Origin: an uncultured Carnobacterium sp.
GTDB taxonomy: Bacteria > Bacillota > Bacilli > Lactobacillales > Aerococcaceae
Assembly: GCA_937967765.1 (NCBI GenBank)
Contig: CALCML010000078.1
Span: 1 to 9,535 of the forward strand
Length of the DNA stretch: 9,535 bases
Reading direction: 5' to 3'
In this document: positions 1 to 6,213 of the stretch, piece by piece
How positions within the stretch are numbered: position 1 is the first letter of the stretch
How the letters are laid out: each line of letters opens with the position of its first letter
Notes under the pieces: model-generated
What the model was told of the DNA's origin: nothing
Database searches by the model: none
The model's input: the letters and a program-made list of their open reading frames with translations, nothing else
Position numbers and translations under genes: made by a program

Positions 1-71
1 GCACGTCTTTCTCTGGCATCAAGCATTTGCATGATATCCACAGGTGCTCCGTCAAACAAAGAATTAAACAT
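1..71 (-). CDS. citX: CitX, apo-citrate lyase phosphoribosyl-dephospho-CoA transferase (N-terminal fragment)
   Basis: Only the first 23 codons are in the window; the gene runs off the left edge. The ATG lies inside the last codons of citF, in another frame, and the two genes overlap by 8 bases. The peptide starts [20 protein letters not shown] and continues ERR. This fits the CitX amino terminus, which in the family carries a hydrophobic turn followed by an E/Q-M-L-x-A/S-R-E/D-x-R helix. CitX transfers the phosphoribosyl-dephospho-CoA group onto the serine of the acyl carrier protein CitD. No strong ribosome binding site precedes the ATG, so translation is probably coupled to citF. The position directly after citF is the usual one in Lactobacillales cit operons. 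The call rests on a short peptide plus context. Confidence 0.72.
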   Translation of the reverse strand, partial: MFNSLFDGAPVDIMQMLDARERR

Positions 72-1596
72 TGCGAACAACGTCGATGATGCTTCCATCA
101 CGGTATTCGATTACCGCAACCACTTTATCACCATATTGGATTGGTTCTGGGTTTCCAACGATGCTGTATGCTTTTTCTTGTAATTCTTTGATTGTGTATT
201 GAGGTACATCTAACCCTTTGAAGTGTTCAATTAAGTCTTGACGGTTAGGGTTGATGGCAATACCGATTTCAGTAACAACCACGTCCACACTTGTACCAGG
301 AGTAATCACAGTATTTACTGATTCTACGAATGTAGGGATGCGTCCACGTACTAATGGGCTGATAACCATTGACATTTTTGAAGCAAAGGCTGTATCACAG
401 TGACCACCTGAAGCTCCACGGATAACTCCGTCAGAACCTGTCATTACGTTTACGTTGAAGTCTGTATCTACTTCTAAAGCAGAAAGGATTGCAACGTCTA
501 AACGGTTGATTACTGAACCTTTAGATAATGGGTTTGCGTACATGCTTGCGTCGATTTCATAGTGGTTTGCGTTGTTTGCAAGTGAAATTGCTGATGGGTG
601 GTCGAAGTCTTGAACGTCGATAACTTTCTCAACTAAACCTTCTTCTAACAATTCGCACATTGAGTTTGTAATACCACCAAGTACAAAGCTTGCTTTGATG
701 CCGTCTTTAATCATTGCTTCACGGATGAAACGAGTTGCAGCAAGAGAAGCTCCACCTGTACCAGTTTGGAATGAGAATCCTTCTTTGTAATATGGAGAAC
801 CAGTGATTACTTTAGCAGCGTATTCTGCGATTAATAATTCTTTAGGGTTTTTAGTGAAACGAGTTGCCCCTTTGGCAATCCCTTTAGGATCCCCGATTTC
901 ATCTACAACAACCACGTAGTCCACGTCTGTTTGTGGAATGCTGATTGGAGTGTTTGGATATGGTACAAGGCTATCAGTAATCGCAACTACTTGGTCAGCG
1001 TATTTAGCGTCGATCATTGCGTATCCTAAAGAACCGCAAGTTGCTTTCCCTTTTGTACCGTTGATGTTACCGTACTCGTCAGAACTTGGAGCTCCGATGA
1101 AGGCAACGTCGATATGGATGTCTCCTGCAGTGATTGCACGAGCACGTCCACCGTGTGAACGAATCACAACTGGGTTTTCCATGATACCGCTAGAGATGGC
1201 TGCCCCTAATTTATCACGTAAACCAGATGAAGTGATGTTTGTAATGACACCATTTTTGATGTGTTCGATTAATGGTTCGTGTACGTTTGCGATTGAAGAA
1301 GGCGCGATTGATAGGTTTTTAATTCCCATTTTTGCAATTTCTTCCATAACCATGTTAATCACATAGTCCCCTTCACGGAAGTGGTGGTGGAATGAGATTG
1401 TCATGCCATCTTTCAAACCAGTTTTTTCAATAGCTTCACGAATGCTACCTAATAATTTTTCTTGACGAGGTTCAACAGGTTTGATTTTACGGCTAGCTGC
1501 TTCATAAGGTTTAATGCGAGCTAACTCACCTTCGTATACCCCATATTGATCTGCATATTCTTGTGGAATGTCACGTCCAGCTTTATTTAATACCAT
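64..1596 (-). CDS. citF: Citrate lyase alpha subunit (citrate:acetyl-ACP transferase)
   Basis: This 510-residue protein is the usual length for CitF. In the citrate lyase complex the alpha subunit exchanges the acetyl group on the acyl carrier protein CitD for citrate, giving citryl-ACP and acetate. Family-like blocks are visible: [10 protein letters not shown] at residues 68-77, SHGGRARA at 147-154, [10 protein letters not shown] at 168-177, and a glycine-rich [19 protein letters not shown] segment late in the protein, typical of the CoA-transferase-like fold. No signal peptide or membrane segment is evident, so it is cytoplasmic. The start is an ATG with an AGGAGG site formed by the last codons of citE; the gap to citE is one base. 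The end overlaps the start of citX by 8 bases. The open frame antisense to it at 938-1366 is a shadow. Confidence 0.97.
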   Translation of the reverse strand: MVLNKAGRDIPQEYADQYGVYEGELARIKPYEAASRKIKPVEPRQEKLLGSIREAIEKTGLKDGMTISFHHHFREGDYVINMVMEEIAKMGIKNLSIAPSSIANVHEPLIEHIKNGVITNITSSGLRDKLGAAISSGIMENPVVIRSHGGRARAITAGDIHIDVAFIGAPSSDEYGNINGTKGKATCGSLGYAMIDAKYADQVVAITDSLVPYPNTPISIPQTDVDYVVVVDEIGDPKGIAKGATRFTKNPKELLIAEYAAKVITGSPYYKEGFSFQTGTGGASLAATRFIREAMIKDGIKASFVLGGITNSMCELLEEGLVEKVIDVQDFDHPSAISLANNANHYEIDASMYANPLSKGSVINRLDVAILSALEVDTDFNVNVMTGSDGVIRGASGGHCDTAFASKMSMVISPLVRGRIPTFVESVNTVITPGTSVDVVVTEIGIAINPNRQDLIEHFKGLDVPQYTIKELQEKAYSIVGNPEPIQYGDKVVAVIEYRDGSIIDVVRNV

Positions 1597-1597
1597 C

Positions 1598-2485
1598 TTA
1601 AATTTCCTCCTCGCTAATCAATCCAGCCGCTTTCGCCAATGCGATTACGCGCTCAGCACGTTCCACGATTGGTTTATCGACCATTTTACCGTTAACTGAG
1701 ATAACACCTGAACCTTTAGCTTCAGCTTCACGAATTCCCCAAATAACTTCTTTAGCGTTTTGAATTTCTTTTTCTGTTGGTGCATAAACTTTATTAACCA
1801 CAGGAATTTGACGAGGATTAATAACAGATTTTCCATCGAAACCTAATTGTTTGATGCGTTCTACTTCTTCACGGAATCCATCCATGTTGTCTACGTTAGA
1901 GTAAACAGTATCGATTGCAGCGATTCCTGCAGCACGAGCAGCGTGTAAGATCATGCTACGAGCGAAGAATAACTCTTGTCCATCAGGGTAACGACGAGTT
2001 TTCATGTTTGTTACGTAGTCTTCAGCACCTAAAGCGATACCGATTAAACGGTCACTTGCTTTAGCGATTTCGCGAGCGTTTAACACACCTTCAGCAGATT
2101 CAATCGCAGCCATCATTTTAGTGCGACCTACTGGGATGTTGTTTTCACGTTCAACGCGAGTGATGATTTCATCCACGTCTACGATATCTTGAGCTGTTTC
2201 AGTTTTTGGTAAACGAACAACATTTACGCCAGCTAGTACAACTGCTTCAATATCTAAAGCACCTGTTGTATCTAAACCGTTGATACGTACAACTGTTTCT
2301 ACATTGCTGTAGTCAAAAGTTTTTAATGCGAAGTGTACTAATACACGAGCTGAGTCTTTTTCTTTTAAAGATACAGCATCTTCTAAGTCAAACATAATTG
2401 AGTCTGCGCCGTAAAGTGGAGCGTCACGCAACATTGCTGCGTTTGAACCAGGTACGAACATCATTGTTCTTCTTAAGCGTTCCAT
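1598..2485 (-). CDS. citE: Citrate lyase beta subunit (citryl-ACP lyase)
   Basis: This 295-residue protein belongs to the HpcH/HpaI aldolase and citrate lyase superfamily, and the length is normal for CitE. It cleaves citryl-ACP to acetyl-ACP and oxaloacetate in the cytoplasmic CitDEF complex. Visible motifs are [11 protein letters not shown] at residues 9-19, FDLEDAV at 32-38, VRINGLDT at 66-73, AAIESAEGV at 126-134 with the conserved metal-ligand Glu129, ALGAEDY at 151-157 with Asp156, and [12 protein letters not shown] at 216-227. The ATG has a GGAAGGAG ribosome binding site inside the end of citD. The two frames overlap by 13 bases, which points to coupled translation and helps fix subunit ratios. 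It is followed by citF after one base. Confidence 0.97.
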   Translation of the reverse strand: MERLRRTMMFVPGSNAAMLRDAPLYGADSIMFDLEDAVSLKEKDSARVLVHFALKTFDYSNVETVVRINGLDTTGALDIEAVVLAGVNVVRLPKTETAQDIVDVDEIITRVERENNIPVGRTKMMAAIESAEGVLNAREIAKASDRLIGIALGAEDYVTNMKTRRYPDGQELFFARSMILHAARAAGIAAIDTVYSNVDNMDGFREEVERIKQLGFDGKSVINPRQIPVVNKVYAPTEKEIQNAKEVIWGIREAEAKGSGVISVNGKMVDKPIVERAERVIALAKAAGLISEEEI

Positions 2486-2781
2486 GAGTCGATCTCCTTC
2501 CAGTCGTAGTTTTCAACTTCTGCTGCACGGTGAACCACTGTCACTGTACGAGCTTGAATTGTGCAATCTAAAGCCCCTTTATCAACTGCGATGACTTCTG
2601 CTGAAGTAACCCCTAATTCTTTTAAAGTTTCTTCGATCACACGACGGATTTGATTTCCGAATTGTTTTTCGACACTACTTTCTAATTGAATGTCGATTCG
2701 ACCAGCGGTACTTGGATTTAAAGTGATCATGATGTCACTTGATTCCAAAGTGCCGACTACTGCACTTTTTTTAATTTCCAT
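2473..2781 (-). CDS. citD: Citrate lyase gamma subunit (acyl carrier protein)
   Basis: CitD carries the covalent 2'-(5''-phosphoribosyl)-3'-dephospho-CoA group on which citrate lyase works. I place the start at the ATG at 2781, giving 102 residues, not at the upstream in-frame GTG at 2793. That GTG lies inside the AGGTGG ribosome binding site, which sits 8 bases before the ATG. With this start the protein begins [19 protein letters not shown] and the prosthetic-group serine falls at residue 14, as in characterised CitD proteins. A second family signature, SSVEKQFG, follows, then [12 protein letters not shown] near residues 76-87. It sits between citC (27-base gap) and citE (13-base overlap). 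Its maturation needs CitX, CitG and CitC, all encoded in this locus. Confidence 0.96.
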   Translation of the reverse strand: MEIKKSAVVGTLESSDIMITLNPSTAGRIDIQLESSVEKQFGNQIRRVIEETLKELGVTSAEVIAVDKGALDCTIQARTVTVVHRAAEVENYDWKEIDSWNA

Positions 2782-2808
2782 TATTGTTTCCACCTTTTCT
2801 TTTGGATT

Positions 2809-3819
2809 TTAACCAATGAAATGTTTTTCTTCTAAATAATGATACGTAGTTGCTGGAACGAGCTGTTTCAACTCGTCTACGTTTTTGTCTTGAATGGCAG
2901 CGCGCACCCGCGTCGCACTCACCACTTCGTCCCCGGCAGAAAGTCTGTCTATAATCACTAGCTCTAAGTTGCTCCCAAAAGCAGCTCTTAGCGCGTCGTT
3001 ATAAACAGCGGTTACTGGAGAGAGTGGTTCTTGACCAACATAACGTTTAGTCAATTGTAACGTTGGAACAATGTTTTCTAAGAAGAGTGTTGCATCCAAT
3101 GTTGCTTGAACTTTCGCCACTTCCAAATCGGCCTTCTCTTTCAAGAAGTACGATGGGAAAGTCGCACTTGAGACCATGTAGTCTCTCGTTGGAAGCACCG
3201 TTACGTTTGGCAGATGACTCACGCCTCGTTTCACCATTTCCATACGGTCATTCGTATTAAAGAACGAACGGTCCTCAGAAACAACGAACACGTAGAGGTG
3301 GCTCGACTGACTCGCAGCCGTTTCTACCAAGTACTGATGTCCCAGTGTAAAAGGATTCGCATTCATGACAATGGCACTATTGCTAGTTCCTTCTACGAAA
3401 TGTTCTTTTAGTAATTTTAAGTAATCACTAAAAGATGGAATGCCTTGTTCTAAAAAGGCAAGATTTTCTGTTTCGGCAACTACGCGATACCCCAAAGATT
3501 TAAAGAAGACAATGTTCTTTGGTTTCGTGTAGACAAAACTATTTGTATAAGAACGTTCTCTTAATTCATCTAAGAGAGCCATCACGAGATGCGTTAACAG
3601 ATTTTCTGATTGATATTTTTTACAAACCACTAAACATTTTAAAATGTTGCGGTCTAAAGAGCCGGTTGCTGCGGGTTCACCAGAAGTATGGTAAATCGCA
3701 ATTGTATAATCAACCTGCTCTGTTTTGCCAAGGTTAGCTTGATCCATTAACCATTCCCAATCTTGGCGTGCTTTTTTATCGCGATCGAGCCATAAACGTT
3801 TGAGAATGAAATTTTCCAT
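2809..3819 (-). CDS. citC: [Citrate (pro-3S)-lyase] ligase
   Basis: This 336-residue protein is the family's normal length. CitC activates citrate lyase by acetylating the thiol of the CitD prosthetic group, using acetate and ATP. The first ~125 residues look like a GNAT-type acyltransferase fold. The rest is a cytidylyltransferase-like nucleotide-binding domain with NPFTLGHQYLVE at 155-166 (the HxGH-type signature appears as TLGH), SSATFPSYFLK at 217-227 and SATRVRAAI at 301-309, the equivalent of the ISSTxVR motif of this superfamily. Translation starts at an ATG whose AAGGAG site overlaps the stop codon of the small OadG-like gene just upstream; the gap is 5 bases. It is the first lyase-specific gene of the operon. 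Confidence 0.96.
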   Translation of the reverse strand: MENFILKRLWLDRDKKARQDWEWLMDQANLGKTEQVDYTIAIYHTSGEPAATGSLDRNILKCLVVCKKYQSENLLTHLVMALLDELRERSYTNSFVYTKPKNIVFFKSLGYRVVAETENLAFLEQGIPSFSDYLKLLKEHFVEGTSNSAIVMNANPFTLGHQYLVETAASQSSHLYVFVVSEDRSFFNTNDRMEMVKRGVSHLPNVTVLPTRDYMVSSATFPSYFLKEKADLEVAKVQATLDATLFLENIVPTLQLTKRYVGQEPLSPVTAVYNDALRAAFGSNLELVIIDRLSAGDEVVSATRVRAAIQDKNVDELKQLVPATTYHYLEEKHFIG

Positions 3820-3824
3820 GAATC

Positions 3825-3962
3825 TTACTCCTTACCTGGCGGGAATGCTTTTAATAAAATAGCAGAAACGGCATATAGAATTCCTAATACTAGGAAAACT
3901 CCACCCATCCCTAAAGCCATTAATTCGAAAGCTTGTGTTAAATGTTCTGCGTTGAAATTCAT
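3825..3962 (-). CDS. Small OadG-like membrane peptide, putative oxaloacetate decarboxylase gamma subunit
   Basis: A 45-residue reading frame with a strong AGGAGG site ahead of its ATG, placed between oadB (27-base gap) and citC (5-base gap). It starts MNFNAEHLTQAFELMALGMG, followed by one hydrophobic helix of about 20 residues (roughly 18-38) and a short basic/proline tail ending FPPGKE. The amphipathic start, the GMGGVF turn and the single helix resemble the N-terminal part of OadG/MmdD gamma and delta subunits, which anchor and assemble biotin-dependent Na+ decarboxylases. Those are about 80-130 residues and carry a soluble C-terminal region that is absent here. The coding call is strong from ribosome binding site, spacing and packing. 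The family call rests on topology, motif feel and position next to oadB. Confidence 0.8.
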   Translation of the reverse strand: MNFNAEHLTQAFELMALGMGGVFLVLGILYAVSAILLKAFPPGKE

Positions 3963-3989
3963 CGTTTTCCTCCTTTTCCTTCTATATTA

Positions 3990-5111
3990 TTACATGAAGA
4001 ATGATAATAATAATCCACCAGCAATAACAGAAGCGATTTGTCCAGAAACGTTAGCTCCAACAGCGTACATTAAGATGAAGTTTTGAGGATCTTCGTCTGT
4101 CGCCATTTTTTGGATAACACGACTTGACATTGGGAATGCAGAGATACCTGCAGCTCCGATCATTGGGTTGATCTTTTCTCTACGGAATAAGTTCAAGATT
4201 TTAGCAAATACCACACCACCGATTGAGTCCATGATGAAGGCTACTAAACCGAACAAGATGATCATTAATGTTTGAACATTTAAGAATAAATCAGCTTGCA
4301 TTTTAACTGAGATTGTAATCCCTAATAGAATAGAAACAATGTTTACTAATTCGTTTTGAGCCGCTTGAGATAAGTTATCTAAAACGCCACATTCACGTAA
4401 TAAGTTACCAAACATTAAGAAACCAACAAGTGGTAATGAAATTGGAGCAATGAAACCTGCAACAATTGTGATAATGATTGGGAACAAGATTTTAGTTAAT
4501 TTAGATACGCCTGAAGCGTGGTATGTCATACGAATACGACGTTCTGCTTTTGTAGTAACCATCTTGATAGCGATTGGTTGAATAATCGGAACAAGAGCCA
4601 TGTATGAGTAGGCCGCAACCGTAATCGCTCCAAGTAATTGAGGGGCTAATTGGTTCGCAACGAAGATTGATGTAGGACCGTCAGCTGCACCGATGATACC
4701 GATTGAAGCTGCTTCACGAATGTCAAATCCGAATAATACGGCTACAACGACTACGAAGAAAATACCGAATTGAGCTGCCGCACCGAATAATAACATGAAT
4801 GGGTTTTGTAATAATGGACCGAAGTCGATCATCGCACCGATACCGATGAAGATTAATAATGGGAATAATTCAGTTTCGATACCGATTTCGAATAAGATTT
4901 GTAGGACCCCGTGTTGTTGTTGTCCACCAACGACTTGGTCTAGAACCCCAGTTCCAGGGAAGTTTACTAAGATTGTACCTAATCCCATTGGTACTAATAA
5001 TGTTGGTTCGTACTCTTTTTTAATCCCTAAGTACATTAATAGGGCACCGATAGCCATCATGATACCTTGGCCCAAAGTAAAAGACGCTAGATTTTGAACT
5101 AATGTTTCCAC
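3990..5111 (-). CDS. oadB: Oxaloacetate decarboxylase beta subunit, membrane carboxybiotin decarboxylase and cation pump
   Basis: This 373-residue, strongly hydrophobic protein has about nine to eleven membrane segments. In the family it decarboxylates carboxybiotin and couples this to Na+ export. The hallmark GIIGAADGPTSIF lies at residues 138-150, with Asp144 matching the essential membrane aspartate of OadB. The C-terminal GANVSGQIASVIAGG (352-366) carries the conserved Asn/Gly cluster of the second re-entrant segment. It is shorter than the roughly 430-residue Klebsiella protein, a size common in Gram-positive and methylmalonyl-CoA decarboxylase homologues. The start codon is GTG, with AAGGAG seven bases upstream. 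It follows oadD by 27 bases. Whether the coupling ion here is Na+ cannot be read from sequence. Confidence 0.95.
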   Translation of the reverse strand: METLVQNLASFTLGQGIMMAIGALLMYLGIKKEYEPTLLVPMGLGTILVNFPGTGVLDQVVGGQQQHGVLQILFEIGIETELFPLLIFIGIGAMIDFGPLLQNPFMLLFGAAAQFGIFFVVVVAVLFGFDIREAASIGIIGAADGPTSIFVANQLAPQLLGAITVAAYSYMALVPIIQPIAIKMVTTKAERRIRMTYHASGVSKLTKILFPIIITIVAGFIAPISLPLVGFLMFGNLLRECGVLDNLSQAAQNELVNIVSILLGITISVKMQADLFLNVQTLMIILFGLVAFIMDSIGGVVFAKILNLFRREKINPMIGAAGISAFPMSSRVIQKMATDEDPQNFILMYAVGANVSGQIASVIAGGLLLSFFM

Positions 5112-5138
5112 TGTTTCACTCCTTGAAAGTTATTAAAA

Positions 5139-5531
5139 TTAGTTAATTGTAATTAAAGCGTCGCCTGGGTTTACCACTTGACCTTCTTTAACGTGAATTC
5201 CTGCTACAACCCCTGCTTTAGCTGCAACGATTTCGTTTTCCATTTTCATTGCTTCTAAAATCATTAATGGTTGGTTTTCAGTAACTGTGTCTCCTACGTT
5301 TACTAAAATACGTAAGATGTTACCTGGCATTGGAGATGGCATAGCGTCTGCGCCTGCTGGTGTAGATGCTACAGGAGCGGCTGGAGCTGGAGCTGCTTCT
5401 ACTGCTGGTGCAGCAGGTGCCGCTGGAGCTGCAACTGGTGCTACAGGAGCGGCTGGGGCAACTGCTCCGATTTCTTCCATTTCTACTTGGTACTCTTGAC
5501 CGTCTACTTTGATTTTGAATTTACGTAACAT
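5139..5531 (-). CDS. oadD: Biotin carrier subunit of oxaloacetate decarboxylase
   Basis: A 130-residue biotin acceptor protein. Residues 1-20 form a short lead-in, 22-60 an Ala/Pro-rich flexible linker, and 62-130 a biotinyl domain with the canonical EAMKMEN motif at 93-99; Lys96 is the predicted biotinylation site. A PMPG turn at 67-70 marks the start of the domain. In Lactobacillales the carrier is a separate protein, unlike the Klebsiella alpha subunit, where it is fused to the carboxyltransferase. It shuttles CO2 from OadA to OadB. The ATG at 5531 is chosen although the AGGAGG is 11 bases away. A nearer ATG at 5541 is one base from the site and runs into a stop after six codons. The linker DNA contains an 18-bp in-frame repeat. 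Confidence 0.96.
   Translation of the reverse strand: MLRKFKIKVDGQEYQVEMEEIGAVAPAAPVAPVAAPAAPAAPAVEAAPAPAAPVASTPAGADAMPSPMPGNILRILVNVGDTVTENQPLMILEAMKMENEIVAAKAGVVAGIHVKEGQVVNPGDALITIN
5367..5456. repeat. 18-bp exact direct repeat in the OadD linker, 72 bp apart
   Basis: TGCTACAGGAGCGGCTGG occurs at 5367-5384 and again at 5439-5456. The 72-base offset equals 24 codons, so recombination or slippage between copies would lengthen or shorten the Ala/Pro linker in frame. The surroundings are built from GCT/GGAGCT-like alanine codons, so part of the identity may be composition. Confidence 0.8.
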
Positions 5532-5556
5532 ATCGTAACATTCCTCCTAAAATAAA

Positions 5557-5880
5557 TTATGATTTGCGTTTTTGGTAGATTTCTTTAACAGCCCATTGAC
5601 TGTCATTTGATTCACCTGCAGCAATCGCTGAGGCAATAACCGAGATAATCTTGGTTTCTGGGTTGCGTTTAAGGACGCGTTTGACCACAAATTGGCTTTC
5701 TGGATAATCTGAGGCCGCAATCGCTGCTGCAATGATTGAGACGTGCTTAGCTTCTTCTGCTTCTACCGGTACAAAAGCTTCTAATTTTTCCCATTCAGAT
5801 TCTGTTTGTGCAGACTTCGTCGATGCGTGTTCCGTTGCTTCAGAGTTCTTCTTGCCAAATAATCGTTGGAGAATTCCCAT
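5557..5880 (-). CDS. oadH: OadH-like soluble assembly subunit of oxaloacetate decarboxylase
   Basis: A 107-residue protein and first gene of the operon, matching in size and position the Ef-H subunit of E. faecalis, which is reported to be needed for the carboxyltransferase OadA and the biotin carrier OadD to interact. Residues 1-12 are basic and amphipathic (MGILQRLFGKKN), 13-44 form an acidic, probably flexible stretch, and 46-105 are two copies of a helical unit. Copy 1 at 46-73 carries SIIAAAIAAS then SQFVVKR; copy 2 at 78-105 carries SVIASAIAAG then SQWAVKE. About 11 of 28 positions are identical. The AIAA-then-basic pattern resembles the C-terminal part of OadG/MmdD and of the tiny MmdE. 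No membrane helix is clear. The start has GGGAAGGGAG seven bases upstream. Name given from context and pattern, not from an alignment. Confidence 0.78.
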   Translation of the reverse strand: MGILQRLFGKKNSEATEHASTKSAQTESEWEKLEAFVPVEAEEAKHVSIIAAAIAASDYPESQFVVKRVLKRNPETKIISVIASAIAAGESNDSQWAVKEIYQKRKS

Positions 5881-5917
5881 TCCTTCACTCCCTTCCCAAC
5901 ATAATCTACATGCAATT

Positions 5918-5946
5918 ATTATACAGAAAACGGCGCCATTCCTAAA
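5918..5946 (-). promoter_or_regulatory. Promoter of the oadHDB-citCDEFX operon
   Basis: On the minus strand a perfect TATAAT (5923-5918) is preceded directly by TG. The -35 position, 17 bases upstream (5946-5941), reads TTTAGG, a poor match to TTGACA. Transcription would start near 5911, about 30 bases before the oadH ATG. A good -10 with a weak -35 is typical of an activator-dependent promoter, which fits control by CitO. A second TATAAT at 5989-5984 with TTGAGC 19 bases upstream is a weaker alternative. Confidence 0.6.
5925..5938. promoter_or_regulatory. cre-like site (CcpA) in the oad promoter spacer
   Basis: AGAAAACGGCGCCA matches the left half and the closing CA of the catabolite-responsive element (G.AAACG....CA), but the right half is GC-rich and off consensus. 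It fills the spacer between the -10 and -35 boxes of the left operon promoter, where CcpA would block RNA polymerase. Moderate match; position supports it. Confidence 0.5.
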
Positions 5947-5951
5947 CTAGA

Positions 5952-5970
5952 AACAGGGGTTTCCCCTGTT
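5952..5970. promoter_or_regulatory. Perfect 19-bp palindrome upstream of the oad promoter
   Basis: AACAGGGG-TTT-CCCCTGTT is an 8-bp perfect inverted repeat with a three-base centre. It ends 5 bases upstream of the -35 position of the left operon promoter, covering roughly -59 to -41 from the predicted start. That is a usual position for an activator. As a terminator it is less attractive: no gene ends here on either strand, and the T-run after it is only CTTTT (plus) or TTTC (minus). Which protein binds is unknown; CitO is one candidate. Confidence 0.5.
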
Positions 5971-6040
5971 CTTTTGGTGTTTTATTATAAATAGGATATA
6001 AATGTTATGCTCAATTTGTCACATCAAACTGTTCTTTTAT

Positions 6041-6060
6041 TGTTTTTCGCTATGAAAACA
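6041..6060. promoter_or_regulatory. AT-rich dyad, candidate CitO operator 1
   Basis: TGTTTTTCGCTATGAAAACA has 6-bp perfect arms (TGTTTT/AAAACA) around an 8-base centre. It shares TCGCTAT-A and flanking GTTT and AAAC blocks with the dyad at 6082-6106. It lies between the two promoters, roughly -67 to -48 from the predicted citH start. Binding by the GntR-type CitO is inferred from position and from the AT-rich nature of its sites in enterococci. Confidence 0.4.
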
Positions 6061-6072
6061 CTATCTTTTTTA

Positions 6073-6101
6073 TTAAATATTGTTTAAGATATCGCTATAA
6101 G
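6073..6101 (+). promoter_or_regulatory. Candidate citH promoter
   Basis: TATAAG (6096-6101) matches five of six -10 bases. The -35 position, 17 bases upstream (6073-6078), reads TTAAAT, a weak match. Start would be near 6108, leaving a leader of about 100 bases before citH. A second possibility is TTGTCA (6016-6021) with TATTGT 16 bases on (6038-6043). Neither is strong, in line with activator dependence. Confidence 0.35.
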
Positions 6102-6106
6102 TAAAC
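6082..6106. promoter_or_regulatory. AT-rich dyad, candidate CitO operator 2
   Basis: GTTTA (6082-6086) and TAAAC (6102-6106) form a 5-bp inverted repeat around ATATCGCTATA. TCGCTAT (6092-6098) repeats the core of the dyad 45 bases to the left, although the spacing from core to arms differs. It overlaps the candidate citH -10 box and the adjoining cre site. Confidence 0.35.
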
Positions 6107-6113
6107 GAATTCA
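6100..6113. promoter_or_regulatory. cre-like site (CcpA) at the citH promoter
   Basis: AGTAAACGAATTCA departs from the WTGNAANCGNWNNCW consensus only at the first T (A here). It overlaps the end of the candidate -10 box and the predicted start, a position for catabolite repression of citrate uptake. Its left half AGTAAACG resembles AGAAAACG of the site in the divergent promoter. Confidence 0.55.
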
Positions 6114-6131
6114 TTCTACCCAATGAGTTCG

Positions 6132-6172
6132 TGGAGCTCCCATTCAGGTTTTAGCGACTGAACGGTTCTCCA
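6132..6172 (+). promoter_or_regulatory. Nested hairpin in the citH leader
   Basis: In the predicted citH leader TGGAG (6132-6136) can pair with CTCCA (6168-6172), and inside it TTCAG (6143-6147) with CTGAA (6158-6162). GAGCTC at the base adds local symmetry. No T-run follows as a terminator would need, and I recognise no known riboswitch. It could affect mRNA stability or be chance. Confidence 0.3.
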
Positions 6173-6213
6173 ACTAAAAAAACAAATTTTTTTAATAAAG
6201 AAAGGAAGATATG

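Larger units (their letters stand above)
5881..6213. other. Divergent intergenic control region between oadH and citH
   Basis: About 330 bases without a supported gene. It separates the left operon from citH and holds, from left to right: the oadH ribosome binding site and promoter with a cre-like site, a perfect 19-bp palindrome, an AT-rich stretch (about 5971-6110) with several dyads, a candidate citH promoter with a second cre-like site, and a structured citH leader. TATCTT (6062-6067) and AAGATA (6086-6091) form a further AT-rich inverted repeat. In the known E. faecalis locus the equivalent region carries CitO operators and CcpA sites serving both directions. Confidence 0.85.

Noticed and set aside
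938..1366. 142-codon open frame on the plus strand
   Set aside because: It is antisense to the conserved core of citF, has no ribosome binding site of note and reads as a codon-bias shadow.
2782..2793. GTG at 2793 as the start of citD
   Set aside because: It lies within the AGGTGG ribosome binding site, and the ATG at 2781 gives the standard CitD start with the modified serine at residue 14.
4795..5097. 100-codon open frame opposite oadB
   Set aside because: It mirrors the hydrophobic coding of oadB; its proline/asparagine-rich product has no family look.
5287..5499. Gly/Ala-rich open frame opposite oadD
   Set aside because: It is the antisense reading of the Ala/Pro linker; the repetitive product is a composition effect.
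5952..5970. Palindrome as an ordinary terminator
   Set aside because: No gene ends at it on either strand and the following T-runs are short, so a protein-binding site is more likely.
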